This document shows positions 23,811 to 35,065 of a stretch of DNA of 64,000 nucleotides, piece after piece. A program made the translations under genes and the position numbers. Position 1 is the first letter of the stretch; each line of letters begins with the position of its first letter. Source of the stretch: Jaapia argillacea MUCL 33604 (taxonomy: Eukaryota; Basidiomycota; Agaricomycetes; Jaapiales; Jaapiaceae); NCBI GenBank assembly GCA_000697665.1, contig KL197732.1, forward strand, positions 122,316 to 186,315. The letters run 5' to 3'. Under the pieces are notes generated by a model. It was not told the origin of the DNA. It searched no databases and saw only the letters and a list, made by a program, of their open reading frames with translations.

Positions 23811-24600
23811 GGTCTGTCACCACATCAATTCTGATCAATGACGTGGTACCAGCTTGCTCACCGAATGAGGTCGACTTTTCAAAGTGACCCCACCCCCTTT
23901 CAAATGATCTCACAGGGGGTTTCAGGATGGGCAGAGTTGGAGATAATATAAAGAATAAAGAATATAAATAAAAAATCAATCTTTACACTTCTGCACCACT
24001 ACAAGCAAGCATATGGTATAGACAGGCCCTTCAGGGTCAGTTGCCATGTTGATTCTGATCAATGACATGTTACCTACTTGCTCACCGAATAAGGTCAACT
24101 TTTCAAAGTGACCCCACCCCCTTTCGAATGATCTTGCAGGGGGTTTTGGGATGGGCAGAAATGAGAATGGAGTAAAAAAGAGAGAACATAAGAAATAGAC
24201 CAGTGGGCACAATTCTTTGCCACTGAAAGCAAACTTATGGCACTGACAGACCCTTCAGAGTCTGTCACTGTGTCAATTCTGATCAATGACACAGTACCTG
24301 TTTACTCACTGAATGGGGTCAACTTTTCAAAGTAACCCCACCCCCTTTTGAATGATCTCGCAGGGGGGTTCAGGATGGATCGAGAACATAGAGAACATGG
24401 ATAAAAAGAACCAGTCTCTACACTTATACACAACTAAAAGTAAGTTTATGGCACCGGCAGACTCTTCAGAGTCTGTCACCACATAGGCTCTGATCAGCCA
24501 TGTGTTACCCACTCACTCACCAAATGAGGTTGCTTTTCAAAGCAACCCCACTCCCTACAAATAATCTTGTAGAAAGGCTTGGGGTGTGCAGAAAAAAAAG

Positions 24601-25079
24601 AGACTGAAACTGAATAGAAAGAAATGATACTTATACCATGATGGATATGGCACGAGATGAGAACGAGAATCGTAGAGCAAGGTCAAAACCGGAGTGGGCA
24701 GTACAGCATGGATAAAGTCTGAAATAAACAAAACAACAAGTCAGCATACTCAAGGATCGAGCAAGGACAATTATTGACTCACCATAGCTAAACCAATAAT
24801 CAAAAGTTGATACATCGGCTATTGAGGCAGTGGTGTTGTTGGTTCTTGGTTTAAATGGAAGTTGAGCAACGATATCAAAAAATTTGGAATGAGACTGACA
24901 CCACAAATGTGTTGGTTGATGTTGGTTGATGATGAACAGATCTCATGGCGAATGAGAGTGAGGAGACTGGAGAGCAAGCAGGGTTGAGGCCAGGCAGGGT
25001 AAACAATGTCGAAAATGTGAACAAATCTGGCATCCTCAATGGGGTACTGGTTTGCATGGGGTGTCAGTGGTCGTATATG
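24601..25079. other. no recognisable gene
   Basis: Short overlapping ORFs only; nothing recognised between the end of the 225-bp array and hairpin block B. Confidence 0.4.
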
Positions 25080-27500
25080 GCTGGAAATAATGTCATCGCG
25101 ATCACCCTGGATGTGATCACAACAGATGGGAGGTGGAGAGGGTAGGGAGTGGGTTGGAGTGAAGAAGCACAAGCCAAGCGAAGCAGATGCTTTGCTAAGC
25201 CTGTGAATGGGGTTTCTATATGTTTGTGGTGGTTCTTGATCCTACGCAAGGCCGGGATCATGTTGTCTCAAAGGGCAGGAGGGTTTACTGATGGTGTTCA
25301 GGCCAATTGAGTTGGGGGGTGGACAAAACCCAGGTGTTGATGTGATGATGTCGTTTGGAGTTGTTGAAGGTGTATGGGACTGAAAAAAGCCCACCTGGGC
25401 TGCCCTGGGGACAGCCTGATTGAATTTTGGAAAAGGGGTGGATGGGTGGAGGTGCTGCAAAGACCCAAAAAATTGAAATTTAGGGGATTGGTCACAAATA
25501 CACAAGAAATAGGATTTGGTACTCACCGGAGAACCCGAGACCTCACAATTAAGCCCAACACAAGTCCAATGACCTTGCTTCAAGCTTTCCTGCATCCAAA
25601 TAGTGACCATTGCATTCAATGAGGGTGAGGAAGTTTGACGCAAGGGGGTTGGAGTTGGATGGTAGGGTGCGAAGGCGAAAACACAAAGGAAACCAGCACC
25701 CTCAGTGAGGGCACCAGTTTGCATAGGGGTATATGGTCATATGGAATTGGATGTTGGAGAATAAAAAATGAAACACAAACACTCTTGAAGCGTCCGTGAT
25801 GGTTTCCGAGGAGAGAGGGGTGGAGGGGTGGTCCTGAACGACTCAGGATGAACCCAACGAAGCAACTGCTTTGCTGGGGTTGTTTGTTGGTCCTCTGAGC
25901 GTGGTAGGTGGTGATATGCCACTTCCGAGGTCGGCGCTATTGTGTTTTGCAAGGGGATGTGGATGGTAGGCCGGGTTGGCTGAAGTTGACTTTCTGAGGG
26001 GGTGAGAGGAGACTGGTGGTAGAATTGGGTTGGTGAGGCTCGTGAGAGTGTTGTAGAGTCGATAAGAAACAATTCAGGCCGCTGTGGAGGCAACCTGACT
26101 TGTTGAGAGAGAGGTGGTGTTGGGCAATGGAGGGTTGTGTGTCAATTTCGGTGTCCTGAATAGGCCAGTGGGTGACGGCGGGGCCTCACAGCGCGTTAGA
26201 GCGATTGGTGGAGGTGGGGATAAGGTGGTGGGGTTGGTGGTTAGGCCTGAAAGCGAAAAAACAGCAAAATTAGTCAATATACTGATTAGAATCAATTTTT
26301 ATGCTTACCTAGGACCCATTAACTCATCCTGTGTTACCCATGAACCCTTCCCTACATCCCTGGTATGAACGCAGCTTGTTTTGGATGAGGGCGCAGAAGT
26401 TTGAGCAAAGAGGGGTGGAGGTGAGTGGTGGCACGCGAGGTTGGAAATACCAGTGAAAACGACGGCTTTATGAGCTCGCCGGTTCGTACGAGGTGTTGGT
26501 AGTTGTGGATAATGAGAAACAATCCATCGCAATAAGCCAAATGGTGATTGCAATGGGTGGCAGGCGGGAGTGGGTAGGGTGTGACTTGATGTTAATGGAC
26601 GAAGCTACTACTTTGTCTGGCTTTCTTGGTTGCTTGCAAATCGTCCTCAGTGGTATTTAACCGCTGGTGAGGCCGGTGCTGTGTTGGTTGGAGGGGGAAG
26701 TGGTTGTTGAGGGGTTTGGGTCGAGCCCAAGTTTGCAGGGTTGGCAATATGCGAGAGGTGGTGTGATAGTATCATTTGAAGTCACTACAGTGATATCAAA
26801 TCTATAAGAAACCAAACAGGCAGCCATAGAGGCTACCTGAGTAGATCTTGGGGGGAGGTGGGGAGTGGTTGAGTGTTGGGTTGGTTTGGTTGTTCGGATC
26901 GAAAAAGCGGGTGGTGGGGCGGTGTCCTATTGATCATGAGATGCTGGGGGAGGTGTGGTTGGGTAGGTAGAGGCATTGGAAAGACTTGAAAATCGAAAAT
27001 GAGCGAATTTGTATAAAAAACACAAGAAATTAGATATTTTATTTACCTCAGTCCCCAAGACCTCATTCTTAAGCCCAACTAATACTCCAATACTTCTCCT
27101 AGCCCATGCCAGCTTGTTTCTGGTGAAAATGAGGGTTGGAGGGAGAGTCCTTAGGCACTCGATCCCGGGGATGTGTTCATGGTGCCAGTTTGCTTGAAGG
27201 AGTCACCGGGCATCATGTGGAGTCGTAAAAGTCGTATAAGGAATAAAAATACAGAGCAGAAGTGAATGGAATGGAGAAAATCAAAGAGGGGATGGGTGGA
27301 TTGGGTCTGCAGTCATCTGTCGTTGATGCTGCACTCAACGATGAAGCAATGTCACACTTGTGACACCCACAGAAAATCAAGAGTAGAATGACATGCGGCA
27401 CGAATTTGTGATCTCGACTGAGTGTGGGAATGGGCACCCTGACATCAGCAATAATAAAGAACGGTCTCACGGTCAATCCAATTGAAACTGTGAGACGAAG
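25080..27500 (-). repeat. hairpin module block B (opposite strand to block A)
   Basis: Read on the minus strand this is homologous to block A; for example the stretch ending at about 26,300 aligns with 12,780-12,870, including CACAGGATGAGTTAATGGG before the donor. Stems (plus coordinates): 25,177-25,185/25,188-25,196 (9 bp, one G-U); 25,854-25,864/25,867-25,877 (11 bp, one mismatch, one G-U); 26,068-26,078/26,094-26,104 (11 bp, one mismatch); 26,524-26,533/26,547-26,556 (10 bp, one mismatch that is a G-U wobble on one strand); 26,598-26,604/26,611-26,617 (7 bp); 26,817-26,825/26,831-26,839 (9 bp, one mismatch that is a U-G wobble on one strand); 27,321-27,326/27,335-27,340 (6 bp perfect); 27,350-27,356/27,359-27,365 (7 bp perfect); 27,464-27,473/27,487-27,496 (10 bp, one mismatch that is a wobble on one strand). 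Most are followed, on the minus strand, by a T-rich run. Donor-like sites (TTTACC, CTTACC in plus sense) lie near 27,045 and 26,307. Confidence 0.7.
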
Positions 27501-29279
27501 TATGTGAGAACTTTTGACACAGTAAGGTGTCGCAGCTCTCCACCAGGGAATAACGATTCTTTCCTTGTCCCTCGGGGATCGTAACCACTTTTCCCACATT
27601 CAAAATTCCCACAGCAGAAGGAGCAGATCGCATCAAGGGGTGGACACCAGAAGATGCCGAGACCTGGGGTAGGGGGGGGTGGGGGGTCAAGAGGCCCTTA
27701 CCAGGAATTTATTTTACCTATAGCACTGACCATCAAAGGGTGGCATGGAGCTCCCCGACATGGATGTCTACGCTACTTTTTGCTTCTCGAGACATTCTGA
27801 CACTGTGCTAACGTTTTACAGCTTCAAGTTTACTGCATGAGCCATTCCTGTCACAGTAGGGTTTGGGATGCAAACCAAGTCTTCAGTGAATCATGACGAT
27901 GACCCCCCCCATTTCCCCTTACAATTCCTTATTGCCTCTCCATATCACAACGCTCTGGCTTTCCCAATGTGCTTTGGTGGCTGTTGGCTGTTCTGGCTCA
28001 ATAGCTCGCACATGGGAGCATTCAACTCCTGCAACCTCTGGTGATACCTACTGTACCTGGTCTGCATTTTCCCTGGGCTTTGTGTCCCCCTCCCATCTTT
28101 CCACGCCTACAGCCCTATTAAGTGCTTCAGATACCTGGCAGAGGTTTTATTCGAGAAGGTCTATCGTGTATGTCCCACATTTCAATGCCTAACCCGTACG
28201 ACAGGTTCGATGTATTCATAAATCTCAGATATATCAAGGTCAAGTTTCCAAGTCATCTCTGCACCCTTGACAACACCTTGCTTGAACACCTGTGGCCACA
28301 CAAAGCTGGGACAGGCAACCAAACGGAACTGAATACATTGCCATTGGTGTAGAGAGTACCATGAGTTTCTACTACATACCCAGACCCAGATCTCGTCTGT
28401 AATTTAATCCATCCTCTGTATTCTTTGTGCAGAATGGTTCTTGGTTCAACCAAATGTCAGTCCCTCATTGAGGGCCTGAACGTCGATGCTGCTGTATGGC
28501 CTTGCCCAAATTGACAACTCTTCCAGTCTATATCCTATCTCGACGACAGCCTGGTCCATCTCAGACCTGTAACCACAATCCAAAGATTGACTTTGTCAGT
28601 GCTCAGTTTCGTGGCTCAGGACCTCAAATGCCGATTTAGTCCCACTTGTACCAGACTCAGCCCACCTAGTTTTCCTATGTCATCCTCTCTTGCACACTTG
28701 TCGTTGCACAGTTTCTCATGTCAATACTTCAGTTCCTTCTGCAAATCGTCACCATCATAATCCTCCATCTTCAAGTTGGCGCTAAGCCCAGATTGCAAGT
28801 AGTCACACCTCTCATTGGTTTTTGGACCATGCCTTTCACAGATTTGAGGTGTTTTAGACCTTCCCTGCATCTATGCACCCCCTCGGCATCGCTGAAAGGG
28901 ATGGGTACCATGGCTGGCAGAAAATAGGTACAGGCAGTATTACCCAGAATTATATTATATTATAAATATTACCATATATAGCCATGAGAATGCTTACATA
29001 GGGGTGGGTGGGTCCCCCCAACAATCTTACCAGGATTTGGTAACCCCTGGTCTTTTTTTTGATTTCTGTCCACCCCTTGGATCGCATGGACAGATCCACC
29101 CTGGCTAATAGGGCATCTAGGTGACTCTCTTTGTTGCCTTACACAACTTCTATTGTGCTCCCAGATCCCTGGGTGACTTCTGACATTAGTTTGACCCACC
29201 TCCCCACCACATTTTCGATTTCTTTACCTTTCCCATGGGGTTTCACGTGTTTTCGCAGGTGCTGGAGGATGGTATATCA
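27501..29279. other. no recognisable gene
   Basis: Short ORFs (27,893-28,192, 28,122-28,352 and 28,718-28,927) without recognised domains. A poly-G run lies at about 27,671-27,684. Confidence 0.4.
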
Positions 29280-30260
29280 CTATTGTATGCAGGTGCTCAG
29301 TGTGCTCATTTTGACCCCCACATGAACCAATTCTGTTTGGTATTGATTGAGATATCAATATTTCTTTGCTTGAGGTGAGTTTCCCCTTATCTTTGGATCC
29401 TTGGGCAAGGTTGGGTACTGGACATAGGATAGAGGGCCTCTGCACTCTCCTACATGTCAAATATGTGCCCTCAACTTTGGTCAGAGTATCTGCTGGGTAA
29501 GCAAAGCTTCCCATCTCCCATTTCTCTACCGCTTTTTGTTATGAGCGCCTTAGCGTTAGCGTAAGGTAGCGAATAAGGCTTGTAAGTCCTTTGGGTACTT
29601 CTTGCTAACTAGTACTCAGGCTACGATGTTGAAGAGTAGAGGATGACGATGAGGGAGCGAACCGGTTGAAGGATACAACTAAAGCGCTGTATTGTTCAAG
29701 TGGACAAGCTACCGAATACAAAGTAGCTAGGTGTCCTTATATACTACAGGAACAATGAAGAGTCGAACAATGTACTACGAACAATAACGAGTGAGACAAT
29801 GTACTTGTACAATGGTGAACGAGTTAAGGTTGGAGACAATGGACGAAGTACAATGAAAGAGAAACAATGAGACCAAGAACAATGGTAGGGTTGTACAAGG
29901 CTGTACGAGGCTGTACAGGATCTGAGATAAGATAAGATGAGATAAGATAAAGAGAAATCGTACTAAGTATCGTAGACAAGGGAAACGATACGAAAACGAA
30001 TGAAGTCTGGTGAAAATACAAACAATACAAATGAAATATACAAGTCCGAATACGTTCACAACACTTTTTGGATTGTTTGCTCTTTCTTACGATGTTGTGT
30101 GTGCATTGTCCGCGCTTGGATAGCATTTATTATAGCTGTATGCATGCAATCAACACGCACATTTTGGTCCCCAGTTCAAGTGATTCCATTCAGTATTGAT
30201 GGAGATATCAATGTTTTTGTCTTTTTGGTGAGCTTTCCTTACATCTTGGGATCTAGCAGT
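29280..30260 (+). repeat. hairpin module block C, two tandem units split by an LTR fossil
   Basis: The two units share the order GTATGCA - CATTTTG - hairpin - T-rich run - GGTGAG donor. Stems: 29,341-29,347/29,354-29,360 (TATTGAT, 7 bp) and 30,195-30,200/30,207-30,212 (ATTGAT, 6 bp), each followed by a run such as TTTCTTTGCTTG or GTTTTTGTCTTTTTGG. The overall design matches blocks A and B. Confidence 0.55.
29537..30063. mobile_element. LTR-type fossil, family C copy 1 (527 bp), with target duplication
   Basis: It begins TGTTATGAGCGCC and ends CACAACA. It is flanked by a perfect 5-bp duplication CTTTT (29,532-29,536 and 30,064-30,068) and sits inside hairpin block C. Solo LTR. The intact duplication suggests a fairly recent insertion. 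Confidence 0.8.
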
Positions 30261-30382
30261 TGTATTCACCCAAATCTTAGCTTATCTTGAAGCCCTCAAT
30301 TCCCTCCATCAAATGGCCTCTCACCCTCCCAGTTACTCTGCTTACCTGTCTGGGAAGAAGAGGAGAGAAGAGGGGGAGGAAG

Positions 30383-31226
30383 NNNNNNNNNNNNNNNNNN
30401 NNNNNNNNNNNNNNNNNNNNNNNNNNNNNNNNNNNNNNNNNNNNNNNNNNNNNNNNNNNNNNNNNNNNNNNNNNNNNNNNNNNNNNNNNNNNNNNNNNNN
30501 NNNNNNNNNNNNNNNNNNNNNNNNNNNNNNNNNNNNNNNNNNNNNNNNNNNNNNNNNNNNNNNNNNNNNNNNNNNNNNNNNNNNNNNNNNNNNNNNNNNN
30601 NNNNNNNNNNNNNNNNNNNNNNNNNNNNNNNNNNNNNNNNNNNNNNNNNNNNNNNNNNNNNNNNNNNNNNNNNNNNNNNNNNNNNNNNNNNNNNNNNNNN
30701 NNNNNNNNNNNNNNNNNNNNNNNNNNNNNNNNNNNNNNNNNNNNNNNNNNNNNNNNNNNNNNNNNNNNNNNNNNNNNNNNNNNNNNNNNNNNNNNNNNNN
30801 NNNNNNNNNNNNNNNNNNNNNNNNNNNNNNNNNNNNNNNNNNNNNNNNNNNNNNNNNNNNNNNNNNNNNNNNNNNNNNNNNNNNNNNNNNNNNNNNNNNN
30901 NNNNNNNNNNNNNNNNNNNNNNNNNNNNNNNNNNNNNNNNNNNNNNNNNNNNNNNNNNNNNNNNNNNNNNNNNNNNNNNNNNNNNNNNNNNNNNNNNNNN
31001 NNNNNNNNNNNNNNNNNNNNNNNNNNNNNNNNNNNNNNNNNNNNNNNNNNNNNNNNNNNNNNNNNNNNNNNNNNNNNNNNNNNNNNNNNNNNNNNNNNNN
31101 NNNNNNNNNNNNNNNNNNNNNNNNNNNNNNNNNNNNNNNNNNNNNNNNNNNNNNNNNNNNNNNNNNNNNNNNNNNNNNNNNNNNNNNNNNNNNNNNNNNN
31201 NNNNNNNNNNNNNNNNNNNNNNNNNN
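30383..31226. other. assembly gap (844 N) in purine-rich simple sequence
   Basis: The run of N is flanked by GAAGAGG-type sequence on the left and GGGGAGGGGAGGGAGG-type sequence to about 31,300 on the right, so the gap most likely hides a GA-rich simple repeat. Any open frame running through it is an artefact. Confidence 0.95.
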
Positions 31227-31555
31227 GGGGAGGGGAGGGAGGAGGAGAGAGAGGGGAGGTAGGAGGAAGGGAGGGGAGGGGAGGGAGGAGGAGAGGATAA
31301 TGGGAGGGTGGAGATGGGGTATGGTAGAAGGAAAGGAGAAATATAGAAGATAGGTAGGTGTGGAGAGGTAGAGGAAAAGGAGACCTGTAAATCAGGATAG
31401 AGAGACAAAGAGGAAGAGAGGGAGGGATAAAGAAAGCCTGAGGGAGGGAAGAGGATGAGATAAAGGAAGGCCTGGGAAACTGTAGATGGACTGAATACCA
31501 GTGACTCCCATGAGCAAAATTGAAGGAGACTTGCAAGGCCTCTTTGATCTATCCT

Positions 31556-31740
31556 GTACATTCTGTAATCTTTTCTGCATCTCAACCATCTTCTTTCTCC
31601 TCTTTCCTCTTTCCTCTTTCCTCTTTTCCTTCACTTTTCTCTTCTTGTTTCTGCTTTTTATTCCCATCTCTTCATTGTCTTGCTCTTTCTCTATCTTTTC
31701 TATCCCTCTCTCCATATCCACTTATTTTCCCCCTTTCTCC
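31556..31740. repeat. pyrimidine-rich tract (CTTT/CCTC)
   Basis: Dense TCCTCTTTCC-type sequence on the plus strand; low complexity, no coding signal. Confidence 0.7.
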
Positions 31741-31772
31741 ACCCCCTTTTGTCTTCATATACACTACTATAC

Positions 31773-32602
31773 TACTGTACCATTTCGATCACTTTGGCAT
31801 GTCACACATCACAAGGCCCTCTGCCAGACAAATTTTAGCTATTCGTCACCAGTCACTGGGACCCCTGCCAAATAAAATTCAGTTGTCACAAGGCTGACAT
31901 TTCAAAAAACCACCCAGGTGTTAGGAGCGCTTTAGCAACTAGTACTCAGGCTATGACTTGAGGTGGTAGAGGATGACGAACGAGAGCGAACCAGTTGAAG
32001 GGTACAGGCTAAAGAGCTGTATTATTCAAGTGGACAAGTTTAAGGAATACAGGAGGGTGAGAGTGCCTTATATACTAGGGCCAGAGAGGTAGAATATAGT
32101 GGAAAGGTATAGAAGGCGCTAAGAATAGCATCCAAGGAATACTAGAGAACATGATAGAAAGGTAGAGAATAAGGTGGAATGTCCAGAGAACCGGTAACCA
32201 GCCGAATGGGGTATAGAACAGGAAGTTGAGTTAATAATAGTACACAAGATATAAATAGAACAAGTCAGAGATAAGACGCGATAAAATGAGATAAGATGTC
32301 TGAGATAAGATAAGATAACCAAAAAATGAAATGGATGTATGGAATTGTAACACCAGGTGCATTTTTGGGCTTGATTTTGGCGTTTTCAGGGCCGTTTCAT
32401 GCTGTTTTTGTGCTAACTTGGCTCATTGCTACTGGCGGCATTGTGCTAAAGTGGTATAACATCCAAAAAATACAATTTTCACCCACTGAGTGCTGAAGTT
32501 TTCATTTTTTCATAGGCCTCAATGCAAAGTGCTGAAATGACAAATCAAAACTTCATGGTCACAGATCACAAGCCCTGCCGAACTGATTGAAATGGTCCAG
32601 TA
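31773..32602. mobile_element. mariner-type MITE split by a solo LTR
   Basis: The left end TACTGTACCATTTCGATC and right end GATTGAAATGGTCCAGTA match the inverted ends of the MITE at 40,461-40,844, with TA at both edges. Removing the LTR fossil at 31,919-32,352 leaves about 390 bp, the size of the intact copy. Non-coding. Confidence 0.75.
31919..32352. mobile_element. LTR-type fossil, family C copy 2 (434 bp), with target duplication
   Basis: Ends TGTTAGGAGCGC...GTAACA, flanked by a perfect 5-bp duplication CCAGG (31,914-31,918 and 32,353-32,357). It is inserted in a mariner-type MITE and is therefore younger than it. Solo LTR; looks recent. Confidence 0.85.
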
Positions 32603-32958
32603 TTTCAACCAATCCAGCAGAGATTTTGACACTAGTCAGGCCTGGCACTTCACAACCATGCAGCAGAGACATCTGTGACATTGAACAAGAGGTCAGAAGC
32701 AGTTGGTATGATGGTCTGAAATGATCATAACCAGCCCAGCAGGCACACTCTAAGGGGGTCAGCAGTAAGGCAGTGGTACTGTAAGGGTTTCTGGCCTATT
32801 TGTGGCATTTTCTACCTTTGCAGCCCCACAGGACAAAATTTTTTGGATATTTTCATTTTGAGTATACCTGTCACAAGCAGCTGTGACAGCAGACACAAGC
32901 CAACATCCAGTGTCAGCAAGGCCTTTGTGATGTGTGACTGCTGCTTCAGTTGGAACGG

Positions 32959-34638
32959 TGTGGGGTACTCAGGGTGTGTATGGTCCAAGTGAGGGGTGTG
33001 TTGTTTGTCTTCAATGGAAATCGAAGAATGGGAGGGATCAGTGTTTCGGGATGCAGGAATGTGTAGGACAGACTTGGTAAGGTCCAATAATTAATGTGTC
33101 TGGTAAATGGAACACAAAGGGAAACTTGACTTGACACAGCGATAGTGGAGGAGTAATCCTGAGGGGGGAGGGTGTGCAATGGCAAGTACTTGTGTGTGTG
33201 TCCGAAATGTCGGGAATCGGGTTGGACTACTCAGAAATCTAAGGATGCAATACGACGAATATAACTGTAGGACTTGTGACGGAAACAAACAAAAACGATA
33301 GAAATGAAGAGATCTGAATCGAAACAAACTAAAACTAAGATGTTGGAATAGAAATGAAAGGGAAACACAAATCAGAACAAAATAGAATCGGATTGGATCG
33401 AAAGAAAGTGTCAGAATAGAATGTGAAAGTCGGAAAACGTCAACACAAGTCAAAAGAAAGAAAAGTCAGAAATCCCGAAAACAAAGGAAGTCAGTTCCAA
33501 GACAGTCAGATTCCGAGGGGACACTAGAGAGCAACACAAGGACAAGCTTAGATTGAGAGCACAAAGGTGAGCAACATCCGAGAGCGACTCAAGACAAGGG
33601 AGATCACGAAAGTTTGTTATTGGGAAAGTAGCTACAGACAGGTTTTTATACCTAAGTACATGAGGTAGCTACGGAATAGGAAAGGACAAAGGATAGGGTG
33701 AATTTGGTACATCATGAGGGTGAATCAGGTGAAGGAGTGCACAACAAAAGAGGGGGACAAGTCGGGAGTCAAGTAACTGAGGTAAAACATACTGAGTATC
33801 CTCGGAAGTGAGTGAAGTCCTAGCAGAGGCATATCAAACCGAAAGGGGAAGTGCACAGAAGCCTCAGGAGGAGCAGGATCTACAGTAGTCAATCTCGGAA
33901 ACCTAAAGCAAGTATCTTCCTGATCGAGGACTCAGTCCAAGAGCACAGACATGAGGTGGAGAAGTCGGGAAGCAATGGGTGTGGAGAGTGATGTAAGTGT
34001 TTTGTAAATCCTGGAGTATCGGATCATCGGATCGTATTGTGGCAGTGTATCAGGACTCGGAACATCGAGATAAGGAGCTTCCTGATAAGATTGTCAAGAT
34101 TCCGGGGACGTGCAAGGTTATAAGTCCAAGGTGGTGAAGGAGGAGTTCTGAGTTGAATCCGATGTTTCGGAGTCCTAGGAATGTTCGCATCGTGTGCATC
34201 GGAGTCGTATCGTCGGGTCAAATACAGTCCTAATTGTAGAACATCGAAAATCCCAATACTGAGCGACGTGGAGGTGAAATGGTGGACATCTGGTCTTGGG
34301 AGGAATCTCGGAGTTAGATCAGATAGGAAATTCCGACATCATCCAGAATACGATCGATTCGTTAGGAGGATTAGGTGTGCCTTCGGATGTTTGGGTATTT
34401 CTGAGTTTGGAATGACAAGGGAGCGAATTACTGAAAGTTGAGTTTCATTTTGAGATGGGGCTGAGTGCTGTATGGTTGTCAGGGGTGGGGGAATGGGATG
34501 TCAGGTCCAAAATCGTATGAAACTGGTAAGTTCAACTCAATCTGAAGAGAGGGGATGTTGTATACTTGATTCAATGGAGTTACGGTCGAAATGGTATAAT
34601 GGCGCGATTCCATTCATAGGTGGATTGGGTTCCCCACA
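32959..34638. mobile_element. LTR-type fossil, family A copy 3 (1.68 kb)
   Basis: Ends TGTGGGG...CCCCACA. The flanking 4-mers ACGG (32,955-32,958) and ATGG (34,639-34,642) differ by one C/T change and look like a target duplication. It is inserted in a MITE terminal repeat: GCCTTTGTGATGTGTGAC lies to its left and ATGGTACAGTA to its right. This is the best-preserved copy of the family. No protein frames seen. Confidence 0.7.
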
Positions 34639-34661
34639 ATGGTACAGTATTCTCTTTCTCA

Positions 34662-34806
34662 TACTGTACCCATTTCAACCAAAGCAGAGATCACATATCA
34701 CAAGAGATTTTCACCACCACTTGGAATAATATTATCTCAAATTTTTGATTTTCTGAGCTTTTGAAAAGTGGCAACATCATGCTGCATTGGTCAAATTGGT
34801 ATAGTA
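34662..34806. mobile_element. short mariner-type MITE copy (about 145 bp)
   Basis: Left end TACTGTACCCATTTCAACC and right end AAATTGGTATAGTA are inverted and match the family of the 40,461-40,844 element; an internal CACATATCACAAG subterminal word is kept. An internally deleted copy. Confidence 0.55.
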
Positions 34807-34824
34807 CTCCTAGATATGTAGTTT

Positions 34825-35065
34825 ATTGGGTTGAATTCAGGATTTAGATTCTCGTGCAAGCTTAAATGGGCACATTTGTTAGAGTTGGAATGTTTACCAT
34901 TCTGTTGAGTTTCTGCTTCCTTTCTGCTATTCCAGTTGTCTCCTTACTATTTTTGGCATATAAGTGCATGTAGATAGTAACTAGATACATAATGCACCTT
35001 ATTGTGTTTGCAAGAGATATCCATTCATCTCAGCCAAATGTGCCTAGAGTCTAGTTATTTCTACA
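34825..35065. mobile_element. LTR-type fossil, family B copy 2 (about 240 bp)
   Basis: Colinear with 23,584-23,810 (GAATTC...TTTGCAAGAGATA...CTCAGCCAAA...CTACA) but more diverged. Solo LTR; older than copy 1. Confidence 0.65.

Larger units (their letters stand above)
21050..24600 (-). repeat. about 225-bp tandem array, eight or so units, exon/intron-like
   Basis: The unit core CACTGAAAGCAAGCATATGG recurs at about 23,120 and 23,345 (period 225), with other units at about 21,050, 22,930, 23,541, 23,995, 24,225 and 24,430. Read on the minus strand each unit carries PIPKPPARSFERGWGHFEKL then SFGEQVGN, a GGTAACA donor-like site, and a TTGCTTTCAG acceptor-like site about 75 nt later. This suggests duplication of an exon plus intron. 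The array is interrupted by LTR fossil family A copy 2 (21,148-22,809) and family B copy 1 (23,584-23,810). Confidence 0.75.

Noticed and set aside
25242-26368. Pro/Thr/Ser-rich ORFs in block B as a real protein gene
   Set aside because: Module copies keep hairpins and donor-like sites but not a common reading frame; most frames stop at or after the hairpins.
30277-31585. Open frames of 330-430 codons on both strands
   Set aside because: They run through the 844-N assembly gap; the apparent length is an artefact.
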